Part shown: one piece after another, positions 11,283 to 22,263 of the stretch
Layout of the letters: each line of letters begins with the position of its first letter
Position numbering within the stretch: the first letter of the stretch is position 1
Origin: Jacaranda mimosifolia
Taxonomy: Eukaryota; Streptophyta; Magnoliopsida; Lamiales; Bignoniaceae
Length of the DNA: 64,000 nt
Assembly (NCBI GenBank): GCA_018894105.1
Contig: CM032129.1
Span: forward strand, 27,421,468 to 27,485,467
Direction: 5' to 3'
Program-made: the position numbers and the translations under genes
Notes under the pieces: model-generated
Told to the model about the DNA's origin: nothing
What the model saw: only the letters and a program-made list of their open reading frames with translations
Databases searched by the model: none

Positions 11283-13387
11283 GAATCCCACCCGCCCATT
11301 CGAGGGGGCATTGACATGATTGCGGGAGGTCCCACTGGAGGAGATTCCAGGAACGTAAGGAAACAAACCTAAAGACAGCTAGAATTGCCTAAACCAGCCA
11401 AGGTCGAGACAATTTTCCAGCTCTGTACCAGCGCCGAGCCAATCTCTTTCAGCGACTCCGACCTTGACCATATGGAGGATAAGGGAGTTGACAGAAAAAT
11501 AGATTGCCCCATGGTGGTAGCACTGGAAATAGCCAACTTCGAGGTCAGAAAGATATTGGTCGACAACCGCAGCTCCGTGAATATGTTATTGTCCACACTG
11601 AGTAGAATGAAGCTAGGGGAATTAAAATTTGATCCAGTCACAACATCGCTAGTCGGATTTGAAGGGTCAGAGATCATCCCGGAGGGTCTATCAACCTTTC
11701 CAAAACATTTGGGCAGGGTCCCCGAAGCATAACCTTGATGATCAACTACTTGGTGGTCAATGCTCCATTCGCCTACAATGTAATCATTGGTCGACCAGCC
11801 CTAAACGACTTCAGGGTCATCGTCTCCACATACCACATGAAGATCAAGTTCCAGACCCCATCAGGCGTAGGTGAACTTTTGTGCAACCTTAAGGATGCAT
11901 GGCGTTGTTATACCATTTCAATTGAGTCTAACGAACCCAACGAACAGAAGAAGCGGCCGCAACTGAAGCCTTTGGGGAACGCCCCTATAGCGAAACCCGA
12001 GGAGAAGGATTTATCTAAGAAAAGAAAGTTGGAAGATACGCGGGTCGAGCCCGTCGGGGAGTTCAAAACCATAGAGCTAGAACTTGGAAACCTTGACAAG
12101 ACTACTCGGATCGGGAACGATAAGGGCGACCGCCTTGAATGCCTCATGGTCAATTTTCTTCGACGAAACATTGATGTGTTCGCATGGAAAGCTGCTGATC
12201 TCCAGGGAATCGACCTGACTGTCATCGTCCATCGACTCAACGTAGACCCTGCTCACAAACCAGTAAGGCAAAAGATAAGAACTTTCAATACTGAGAGGTC
12301 CCAAATCATCGAGGAGGAGGTCAACAAGCTTTTAGAGGCATGATATATTGTAGAAATTCAGTAGCCCTCTTAGCTTTGTAATGTTGTACTGGTCCCCAAG
12401 AATGAGGGAAAATGGCAAATGTGTAATGATTTCATTGACTTGAATAAAGCTTGCTCAAAAAATCCTTTCCTCTTGCCTCGTATAGATTTATTAGAAGATT
12501 CCACTGCTGGCTGTGAATTGTTGAGCATGATGGATGCCTTCCAAGGCTATTATCAAATATTTATGGCACCCGAAGACAAGGACGAGACCTCTTTTGTCGT
12601 TCCCAATGGAGTATATTGCTTCTTAGTTATGCCCTTCGGGCTTAAAAATGCAGGAGCAACATACCAAAGATTGGTCAACTTTATGTTCAAGAATGAGATC
12701 GGGAGACGGATGGAGGTCTACGTCGATGACATGATCGTCAAAATAGAGAAGGTTGGGGACCACCTCGTCGACCTCGACCACACATTTTCCATACTAAGGG
12801 CCTTTGGCATGAAACTCAATCCCAATAAGTGCAGATTCGGAGTTCGTGGATGCAAGTTCCTTGGATATATGGTTAGTCAGAGAGGGATCGAGGCAAACCC
12901 ATATAAGATCCAAGCAATCCTAGATGTTACCCCACCACGTACCGTTCGAGATGTTCAACGACTGGTCAGTAATATCATAGCCCTCGACAGATTCATTGCG
13001 AGGCTGGCCGACAAGAGCCTTCCTTTCTTCAAAATACTTAGAAATGCGAAGAAATCAGGGTTTCAGTGGACTCAGCAATGCGACCAGGCCCTGGTAGAAC
13101 TCAAGCAATATTTGTCTTCGCCACCCATGCTCGCCAAACCTGACCTGAGACAGGTGCTGCAACTTTATCTAGCTGTATCCACCAATTCGATCAGCTCAAT
13201 TTTGATGTCGACCAGAGGCGGGACTCACCGTCCGGTGTATTATTGCAGCAAAGCTTTGTACAGTCCTCAACACAACTATCTTAAGAGCGAGAACTTCGCT
13301 CTCGCCCTTGTTACTGCAGCACGAAAGCTTCGACCTTACTTTCAATCACACGAGATCGTAGTGTTGACGAATCAACCGTTAAAATAG
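11283..13387 (+). pseudogene. gypsy pol remnant: protease, reverse transcriptase, RNase H
   Basis: Aspartic protease lies at about 11385-11850. The active-site region reads VDNRSSVNM (Asp codon 11562-11564), where VD(G/T)(G/S)SS is usual, so the motif is damaged. A frameshift near 11732 is followed by YNVIIGRPALNDF, the protease C-terminal block. The pol frame then runs 11735-13387. It holds DVFAWKAADLQGI, a stop at 12341-12343 and two more by about 12373, then RT with FIDLNKA, MDAFQGYYQI, MPFGLKNAGATYQR and an intact catalytic YVDD (12719-12730). The first RNase H follows (PVYYCSKAL, AARKLRPYF). Apart from the stops RT is well preserved. Confidence 0.9.
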
Positions 13388-14100
13388 GCGTTGTCGAAGC
13401 CCGATACTTCAGGTCAACTCAACAAGTGGGCCATCGAACTCGGAGAGTTTGACATCACATTCTAGACTCGGACTGCCATAAAAGCACAAGTCCTGACCTA
13501 CTTCATCGTCGAAAGACTCAATCTTCTAAACCAACAAGTCGAGAATGCCTCAGTATGGACATTGCATGTCGACAACCACATCAGGAGGAGAAATAAGTGT
13601 GTCTCTTCGTTTCTCACTTGCCAAAGAGTATGATTTTGCGATAAAGCTCGACTTCCTGGTTACCAACAACGAAGCAGAATATAAAGCTCTCATCGCAGGG
13701 ATACGCATGACCACAACTTGTGGCGTAGAGCAGCTTATAGCGATCATTGATTCCCAACTGGTCGTGGAATAGGTCGAGGACAACTTCGAGGCCAATGAGA
13801 CCAAAATGACTCAGTATCTGACAGAAGTAAGATAATTACAAAAATCATTCAGGAGTTTCACCTTAAGCCAGGTCCTCCAAGTAAAGAACGAATGAGCAGA
13901 CGCACTTTCAAAGCTAGCTAGCTCGACGAAAGGCACCAAGGAAAGAACCATAACATTCTTAGTGGCCAGCAAACCTTGTATCCAAACCATTAATCATAGT
14001 CTCATCGGGTGTGTTGAAAAGACAGCTTCCTCTTGGCAAGAGCCAATTAAGCTTTACCTGAGTTAGGGGACCATGCCCGACGACGACAAGGAGGCCCCGC
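13388..14100 (+). pseudogene. second (archaeal-type) RNase H domain of the Tat element, decayed
   Basis: Around 13600-13770 the translation reads LDFLVTNNEAEYKALIAGIR ... IIDSQLVVE. This NNEAEYxALIAGLR / DSQLVV pair is typical of the RVT_3-type RNase H that Tat elements carry in addition to the normal one. ADALSKLAS (about 13896) is the end of the domain. Several stops (for example 13770-13772) and frame changes relative to RT and integrase make it non-functional. Confidence 0.75.
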
Positions 14101-14149
14101 AGGCTTAGAAGGCTGGAAGCCAAGTTTGCACTAGATGACCATGGACAAC

Positions 14150-15264
14150 TCTATAGGAGGTCAATATCAGGACCCCCACTAAAATACCTAGCATCCGAAG
14201 AGCCAAACAAAGTGCTACAGGAGATTCACGCTGGTATCTGCGGCAACCATTTCAGTGGTTGGTCTTTGGCGCATAAAGTTGTCCGTTACAATTATTTTTG
14301 TCCCACCCTATTGCAAAACTCTATCGACTTCGCCAGAAGATGCCCATCATGCCAGATCCATTCAAACATACCGCACCAACCAGCTGCGTCGATGGTCAAT
14401 GTCCAGAGAACATGGCCATTCGACCAGTGGGGGATCGACATAATTGGATCTCTCCCCAAGATATTGGGCCAACACAAGTTCATCATCGTGGCGGTTGAGT
14501 ACTTCACTAAATGGGTAGAGGCCGAAGCAGTCCCGAAAATCACTGACGTGGCTATCAAGAGCTTCATTTGGAAAAACATAATATGTCGATTAGGTTTGCC
14601 TAAAGTCCTTATCTCAGATAATGGCACTCAATTCCAAAGTAAAAGTACGAGAAAATGGTGCGAGGCCCTCGGAGTCAGCTAACACTTTATGTCGGTAGGA
14701 AACCCCCAGGCCAATGGCCAGACGGAGGTCACGAACAGAACATTTCTTGACCACCTAAAAGCTCGAATAGCAGGCACAGGAACGAGTTGGGTAGACGACC
14801 TCCCAGGGGTGCTGTGGGCATATAGGACCACACCCTGAAAAGCCATGGGCCATAGCCCGTACAGTTTGGTCTACGAATCTGAAACAGTAATTTCGTCCGA
14901 GCTGATCCAACACACAGCTCAAGTGATTCACTACAATCTGGTTAGAAATGCAACAGAAAGGACATTTAACCTAATCATTGTCGACGAGTTGCGCCACACA
15001 GCCTACAACATAATGCAGCGATACCGGTAGAAAATAACGGAACGTTACAACAAAACAGACAAACCCCGGAGCTTCAAGGTTGGCGATCTCGTCCTCAAGA
15101 AAGTCGAAGTATCAAAAAATATAGGAAAACTCGACCCAAAGTGGGAGGGACCCTACTCAGTGATCAAAGTGTCAAAGCACAACGCCTACCGACTAGCAGA
15201 CACAACAAGCAATGAACTACCACGATCTTGGAACGCTGTAAACCTAAGAAAATTCTATGTTTAG
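14150..15264 (+). pseudogene. gypsy integrase remnant
   Basis: Integrase inserts the cDNA into the chromosome. The N-terminal zinc-binding HHCC region is seen as HAGICGNHFSG ... CPSC (14227-14352). The D,D35E triad is complete: Asp 14437-14439 (WGIDIIG), Asp 14617-14619 (SDNGTQF), Glu 14725-14727 (GQTEV), with 35 residues between the last two. The C-terminal part has FKVGDLVLKK and WEGPYSVIKV. One open frame runs from 14212 to the natural stop 15262-15264, broken only by point nonsense codons at 14680, 14836 and 15028, with no frameshift. Confidence 0.92.
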
Positions 15265-15360
15265 CAAGGTCATCGGCCTCTGTTGTATGCCTTAGCAGTA
15301 ATAAAAAAGTTATAACACATTCTAAACATACAAAATTTACACAAAGCATCTCTTCGTCGT

Positions 15361-15565
15361 CGACCCCATAGTGGACCAAACAGGCTTCAAGCCGCCAAGT
15401 CGAGGCTACCTAGTCGAGACCAAGTAATCGACCCCGTAGTTAACCAAGAAGGCTTCAAGCCGCCAAGTCGAGGACTCCCAACCCATTCCAATTAGTCGAC
15501 CATGTAGTCGCTAAATTATTTGAAGCTTATCATTTATTATCGGGTGTTAACCACGTAGTCACTAA
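15361..15565 (+). repeat. about 68-bp tandem repeat between integrase and the antisense gene
   Basis: Units begin CGACCCCATAGTGGACCAA (15361), CGACCCCGTAGTTAACCAAG (15429) and CGACCATGTAGTCGC (15498); the third is diverged. GGCTTCAAGCCGCCAAGTCG is shared by the first two. Short tandem repeats at this spot are common in Tat elements. Confidence 0.75.
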
Positions 15566-15944
15566 ACTACCCAAAAGTTTATCATCAAGTGATTACTTTG
15601 TCTAACCAAACAATCGACATAATGGTTTGTAATTATAAAAGTTGTTAACTTTTTCAATTAAATTGCGCCCACGAGTTGGCGGTTTACTGTCTCTGATTCA
15701 TCATGTTGTATGTTACTTACAATCTACTCAACAAGGTCCTTGAATTAATCTTGGCTAAGTGCCAAAGCCACATGTGCAATAAAATAAAGACAGTCAAGGT
15801 AAAAGCTCGACAAAAAGTTGGCTTAAACACAGAAAACATTCGTTTATACATAATGAAAAAATCAACCATGCAACAATGTTTGCTCGAGGTACTTTCATTG
15901 TATACAAAGATAGAAAATGCTATAACATCTAAGCAACAACAATT

Positions 15945-18439
15945 TCAGCTTGACCCAGCACCCTTATCACCACCGACTTGAGTACCTTCTTCAATAGCTT
16001 GCTCAAGCTTGTCGCTCGAGGGAATAGCAATCGGAATAGGCTAGGGCATAGCAACGGCAACAGGTACAGCAACAGTCGCTGGTTGAGATGGACCAGCCAC
16101 GTCGCTTAGGAATCGCCCGTCTAGAGGAGGAAGGTATGCGGTTGCATCGACCTCTCCCTCATTGACCTCGAACGTGAAGTCGCCAGCAAAGCTAAATTCT
16201 TGCGCAATCGCCTTCAATGTCTTCTCGATCTCAGCCCGCCTTCTCTGTTCATCTGTCAAAGGTGTCAATAGCGGAGCCTCGGCGACACCCTTGGCCATAG
16301 TGGCTTCGACGCCTCCACCCTCAGCCCCACCGTCGTCCTCTGGATAGGGCTGTTACTACTCGTCGATTAGATGATTGAGGCGATATCTGTCTTCTGGTCG
16401 GAAAGAGTAGCTTAGAAAATATAGTTGTTTGAGGGCTTTCTCGAAAGAATTGCGGGCATCATCGAGCGCAAACACAACATTTGTATCCTAGAACGATGAG
16501 CTCATCATGAATTGCTACACCGCCTCCCATCGCATCAGCAGCAGTATTCGATAGAATTCAATTCGGGCCTCGTCTAGGCCAGCATCCCGACCTGCGAATC
16601 GACCAGAGGTGAAAGCCATCTACCCATCCAACCGAGCCTTTTTCAGCAACTCGTCCAACTTAGTCCTCTCCTCGACAGAGGCAACCAACTGATCATCCGT
16701 TGCTTGAAGCTGCATGTTCAGCTCCTCAACCTGCTTGGCGAGTTCCTCGACTTTCGTTTGTGAGGACTCGAGCTAAGCCCTGAGAGTCTCCACATCTCTG
16801 CCAGCTTGCAGCTGCTCGCGATCAACCAAGGCCTGCTCCGATTGCCTGTAAAAATTATACACCAGCTGGCCGACCTGAAAGACAGCATTGCTAGTAAGAA
16901 TACAAATAATCGACAAGTATTCATCAACATAATATACTCGACCAAAACCTTACCATGTTGGCGTGATAGGCCAACGCCCAAAGAGCGGCGTCTTGGCTCA
17001 GCCCCATCTGCTTCTTCTGGTCGGCTAGGAACTGCCCAGCCATCAGCACCTTTAGCGGAGCAGAACCCGTCCGCCCCGTCGTCTCCATCGACAGCGAGTT
17101 ATGCACAATCATGCCTGGCTCAGTCCCAAACCTAGGCGAGGGCAGCTGAAACAGAAGATCATCCATGCGGGTCCCAAATAGGTTGTCCCCCATCGGTAGG
17201 CTCGACCCCGCGGCCTTTCCCTTTCTCCTTTTTAGCTGCGGTCCTCTTCGTAGTAGGTCCTGTCTGCTCCAACATTGCTCTTTTACCTTGACCCGCAGGG
17301 CTGCTGCCTGTAGTTGCAACAGGTCGAGCTGGCGATGGTGTTGGCAACGGTGAAGGTGTCACTGCTTCTTGTTGAGGCATATCGATCGTCACTCGACGAG
17401 CCGCCGTTGCCTGGCGGCGCTGCTGGTTCCTCTCCGTCCTCGCCAAAGCCTCAGCCCTTAAATGGTTCATGATCTTGTCGCGATTTGCCAAGCAACAAAA
17501 TAGAAAAAATTAAAACCAAGCATAAGGATAGAAAAATGACAAACTGAAAGAAACACAGTCTACCTAGTCAGTCATCCGCAGGCAAATTTAACAGAGCTAG
17601 CGACAACCCAGCTAATACCAAACTCCTCTCCTCGATAAACACCGAGGCCTCCATTTGTCCAAATTCGACCAGATCCCGAACGAAAGTATTGGGCCAGGTT
17701 AGGGTTAGGTTACCTAGCATCTCGACATGCCCCATCCACTAGCCCTGAGGAATGTTGAAACCCCCAGCAACCCGAACAAACAGATAACCTTTTTTCCATT
17801 CTTGCCCGTAAGAAGAGGCTAGGGTTACAAGGAATTTACGGCGGGATCGAGCGGTTAAATAGTAGAAACCTGACTCGTCAGTGCTACCCGACTTGCGGGA
17901 CATGGGAAGATGGAAGAGGTTCGAAAAGTTTTCAAAATTGGATGGCTAGTTGAATAGTGCACCAAGACAATAAAACTATAAATGGTCGAGAAATAATTTG
18001 GCAGTAACTGGGTTATACACACCTGAAGGCCTATAAGCAGGTCGACCATCTGAGCACTTAGAGGAAACCTATGACCACACCTAAAGGCATCCTCAAAAAC
18101 AGTAATACAGCCTGCTGGGGGGCAATGCATTCGACTAGAAGCACTAGGCATTAATAGTTCATACTCGAGAGGGATATGGTATAACTGCCTAATACGTCTT
18201 AAATCAACATGGGTGATGGTTGACACAATTTCACTATAATGGTCCGGGGTGAATAATCGACCCTGCAAGGGAGGAACCTGACTTGGCCCAGCTCCATCTC
18301 CCCCGTGGTCGCTACTTGAGCTGCTGGTACTTGAATCATCGCTCGATGAGTAACTTGACTCCTCTGGCAAACCCCCAGGCCTATTAGAGTGGGTAGCTTC
18401 ACTATCCTCCCCATGACTACCCTCCGAACCAGATAAACC
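15945..18439 (-). pseudogene. antisense gene of the Tat element, 'putative gypsy type transposon' (Transposase_28-like) domain protein
   Basis: On the strand opposite to gag-pol, coding similarity runs from about 18439 to a stop at 15945-15947. The N-terminal part has a Ser/Asp-rich tract, then LYHIPLEYELLMPSA, CITVFEDAFRCGHRFPLS and LLIGLQVCITQLLPNYFSTI (about 18260-17960). Next come GFYYLTARSRRKFLV and KKGYLFVRVAGGFNIP (17880-17750), the pattern of the Pfam family named after gypsy transposons (from memory, not searched). A Pro/Thr/Lys-rich linker (17491-17160), a coiled-coil segment (about 16860-16640) and an acidic C-terminus (16300-15945) follow. Stops and frame changes, including a stop just after the first Met codons near 18440, make it a pseudogene; some breaks may be introns. 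Function in retrotransposition is unknown. Confidence 0.75.
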
Positions 18440-18791
18440 CTACATCATGCCAATAAATCTAAAAGACACTGAGGAGAAGGAAAGAAGGCAATAACTGAAT
18501 TGATGAACTAAGAGCAGAAGGTACTTAGCAGCGAAAACGGCTTTCTAGGTGCTCGACCAGATGCAAAGGCAGTAAAAGTTAAAATGTCTATTTCTACAAC
18601 GCATATTTATAGGCGTGTAAGCACGGGAATCTGAGCAGTTGTAATAATGTTGTAACCCCACGTCGCACCATGATGTAATCGCTCATTAAATGCGCCGAAC
18701 CCTGGTCGATTTTCAAAAACCCTCATCGATCTATGCAACTGTCTACCAAGCTACTCCCAATACTTCTGGTCGATCTCCTCATTCATCATTC

Positions 18792-18809
18792 GAAAGTGGG
18801 GGGGACTCA
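18792..18809 (+). other. polypurine tract of the gypsy element
   Basis: GAAAGTGGGGGGGACTCA abuts the first base of the 3' LTR (18810), where plus-strand synthesis is primed. Confidence 0.8.
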
Positions 18810-19617
18810 TGATAAGGGATGGCCCAAGTGGCTCGGCCTAAACTACGTGGGCCCAAAGTTGCAACACCAAGCCTATCTGGCATCCAGGGCCCAACAGCGT
18901 GGTCGACCAAAGTCGACCTTGATGATCGACGGTGTACACAGTAAATGAGTGCTCGACTAGTCCTCGATCAAGGCCATGGGTCGATATGTTGACCCGCACC
19001 GCAAATTCTTACTCCAGTCCGTTGTCAGGTCGATCATTCTTCCGACCAGGGAGGTCAGCAGAGCACAGTACCATCCCTGTCGCATTAAATGCACCGACAG
19101 GCAGCATGCCTCTGAATTAATGGCGCATGTCGCCCCCTTACCACATGGCGCGGCAGGCATGTCAATAGTGTCCTACCCTGGCTCTAAAATCTAGCAAGGC
19201 AGCCATCTGGAATATGACAGGGGTGAGAGGTGACTAATTGCTTCTCATGCAAAGACAAGGGTCCCCCCTACACATCAAGGGCATCTCAGACAAATCCTCA
19301 GAGGGAGAATGCTATAAATACCCCCCACTCCAGTTTTCTAAATGTATGTTCTCATATATACAAAAAGCCCATACTCTACTGGTCATATTATATAGTCGAT
19401 CCGTATTGACTTGATCGTCGGAGGGCCTAAGCCGAGGGCTCATCGACTAGCCTAACGTTTGCTAAGTGATTGCAGGATTCAGCCCACGCCCTCAGTTAGC
19501 CTGCGTTTGCTAAGTAATTGCAAGATTCAGCCCACATACATTCTTAAACGACCATAGAGGTCGAACCTTATCGAAACATCAACTTGGTCCAACATCCAAC
19601 GGATTGAACCCTCATCT
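18810..19617 (+). repeat. 3' LTR of the Tat gypsy element (808 bp)
   Basis: Collinear with the 5' LTR but visibly diverged, with scattered, mostly transition differences. It is longer because a segment starting TAGCCTAACGTTTGCTAAG is duplicated in tandem with a 49-bp period (19448-19496 and 19497-19545). The end reads ...CCCTCATCT instead of TCA, followed by the target duplication CTAAT (19618-19622). Confidence 0.93.
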
Positions 19618-20736
19618 CTAATATTTATAAAATAATATATACATATATACAAAATTGTATACATATAAAAATATATATAAATATGTATATGCATAATATA
19701 TATGTATGTATATAAAATTATTTATAACATATCTATATACATATAATATATATATATATATATGTATTTCTTTTTCTTTTGTTTAATCTAAAATTAAATA
19801 GTTTTATATTTATGAAATTATAACATATTTATATAAATTAAATAATATTTAATATTTATAAGATTATATATGCATACATATATATAATTATCAAACTAAA
19901 TAATTTCATATTTATAAAATATATAATGTATTTATATAAATCATATACTATATAATATTTATAAAAAATTATATACATGCATATATATAGAATCAAATTT
20001 TTATAAAATTATATATATACAAATATGCATATAAAATTATTCATAAAATATTTATTTACATTAAATACTATTTATTATTTAAAAAAGTATATATACATAT
20101 ATATAATTATTTATGACATATCTACATATGTATATAAAATTATTTATGACATATCTATATACATATATATAAAATATTTTTTTTTCCTTTTGTTTAATCT
20201 AAAATTAAATAATTTTATATTTATGAAACCTATAATATTATTTATGAAACCTATAATATATTTATATAAATTAAATATTATTTAATATTTATAAAATTAT
20301 ACACACACACACACATATATATATATATTTATGTATGTAATTATCAAAACTAAATAATTTCATATTTATAAAATATATAACATATTTATATAAATCAAAT
20401 ACTATATAATATTTATAAAAAATTATATACATGCATATATATAGAATCACAGATATATAAAATGATATATATACATATATGCATATAAAACTATTCATAA
20501 CATATTTATATACATTAAATACTATTTATTATTTAAAAAATTATATATACATATATATATAATTATTTATGACATATCTACATATGTATATAAAATTATT
20601 TATGGCATATCTATATACATATATATAAAATATATATTTTTTCCTTTTGTTTAATCTAAAATTAAATAATTTTATATTTATGAAACGTATAATATATTTA
20701 TATAAATTAAATATTATTTAATATTTATAAAATTAT

Positions 20737-20777
<41 letters not shown>

Positions 20778-21296
20778 AATTTATCAAAACTAAATAATTT
20801 CATATTTATAAAATATATAACATATTTATAGAAATCAAATACTATATAATTATATAAAAATTTATATACATGCATATAAATAATCACATATATACAAAAT
20901 TGTATATATACATACATATATATAATTATATGCATATAAAAAATCATATAAATACATATATGTATATAAAATTATTTATAACATATCTATATACATATAT
21001 ATAATATATTTTTTCTTTTGTTTAATCTAAAAGTAAATAATTTTATATTTATTAAATACATAACATACTTATATAAATTAAACACTATTTAATATTTATA
21101 AAATTATATATATATAATTATCAAAACTAAATAATTTCATATTTATAAAATACATAATATATTTATATAAATCGAATGCTATATAATTATATAAAAAATT
21201 ATATACAGGCATATATATATAATCACATATATATAAAATTATATATGTACATATATGCATATAAAATTATTCATAACATATATATATATATATATT
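19618..21296 (+). repeat. AT-rich tandem array, units about 370-460 bp
   Basis: GTTTAATCTA, preceded by a T/C-rich stretch, recurs at 19781, 20192, 20649 and 21020 (spacings 411, 457, 371). Each is followed by the same series of AT words, such as TTTATATTTATGAAA and ATAATTTCATATTTATAAAA, and ends in long (TA)n tracts with short (CA)n runs (20303, 20736). Differences in spacing come from microsatellite length. Small ORFs here are rich in Ile, Tyr and Lys and are artefacts of the composition. The sequence resumes at ATTTATAA exactly where the left piece (8800-8913) stops. Confidence 0.85.
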
Positions 21297-22263
21297 GGGC
21301 AAAAATCTTTTTACCCTCATATATTATACGAAATGAATGGTTTACCCCCTGTGATATATTAAGGGTATAATAGTTATTTTATCTATAAAAAATTACAACC
21401 ACTTGTATTTTTGGATGCGTGCACTCCACTTATGGTCTCAAGGTGTTTTTCACTTATTTTTAAAAATACAAAACGGTATTTCGATTTTTTTTTTTACATG
21501 GGTAAACCAACCAAATCGTTTTTTCGATGGGGCTAAATAAATGGCCCAAGTATTTTGAAAGCCCCAACTGAAAATCATCTTTAGTCAAGATTTTTCGTTG
21601 GTATTATAGTATAGTCCTAGAATTTTGTTTCTATGATTGTTTTATCAATTTCTTTCATTTGAGTTCGTGGCAATTTAATTAGAAAATTATTATTATTCCT
21701 TCTCTCATACATAATTTATACATTTCAGTTCCAATATCGAATTGATAAAATTTCATGTGATCAGCGAAAAGATCAGCGCTAGATCTTCGATTTAATATGA
21801 TGACGAATATATTAATGATGAGACTTTTAAATAAATGAAAATTATAAAATACTTAGGAATGAAAATATGAGATAGCATACAATATGTAGATTTAATAAAA
21901 TAAAATTTGAAGCACATTGTAGGTTCAATGACCAGGGTTTCAATGAAGAATTTTATAAATTTTCAAAAATTAAAGATTCAAATCACAAAATAAAATTCCA
22001 ATTTTTAGTGAAAAGATACTAAGATAATCATATAACAATATCATCTTAATGAAACTTCAAGATAATTCATGCGTTGCAAAGCTATTGGAGCTGCCAAAAT
22101 TGCTAAGCTAAATTCAAACATCAGAAAATTTCTCAAGCAAGACCAATTTGCCCGAATAGAAGAATTACATAGTTATTTTACTTGACAGAATAAAGTTACA
22201 TTTTGAGAACTTTTTATGCAACATCTCAATTTATTTGGTATATTGTGGAACATTCAGCTTAGA
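21297..22263. other. intergenic DNA between the AT array and the reductase gene
   Basis: No gene is recognised. The first 100 bases (TTTTTACCCTC, TTATACGAAAT, TTTACCCCCTGTGA) resemble 8636-8690. The last part should contain the 3' UTR of the minus-strand reductase gene. Confidence 0.4.

Larger units (their letters stand above)
8914..19617 (+). mobile_element. complete Ty3/gypsy retrotransposon, Tat lineage, non-functional
   Basis: The element has LTRs at 8914-9675 and 18810-19617 and a perfect 5-bp target duplication CTAAT (8909-8913 and 19618-19622). A primer-binding site directly follows the 5' LTR, and a polypurine tract GAAAGTGGGGGGGACTCA directly precedes the 3' LTR. The order is gag, protease, RT, RNase H, second RNase H, integrase: RT before integrase defines gypsy. 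The extra RNase H and an additional antisense ORF between integrase and 3' LTR are known traits of the plant Tat lineage (Ogre/Retand/Grande relatives). Nonsense codons and frameshifts are present in every coding block, so it cannot move by itself. Confidence 0.95.

Noticed and set aside
15703..15981. Plus-strand open frame between gypsy integrase and the antisense gene
   Set aside because: No recognisable domain, and its end overlaps the C-terminal coding of the antisense gene.
20025..21370. Several open frames rich in Ile, Tyr and Lys
   Set aside because: Products of (TA)n/(CA)n composition in the tandem array; no conserved features.
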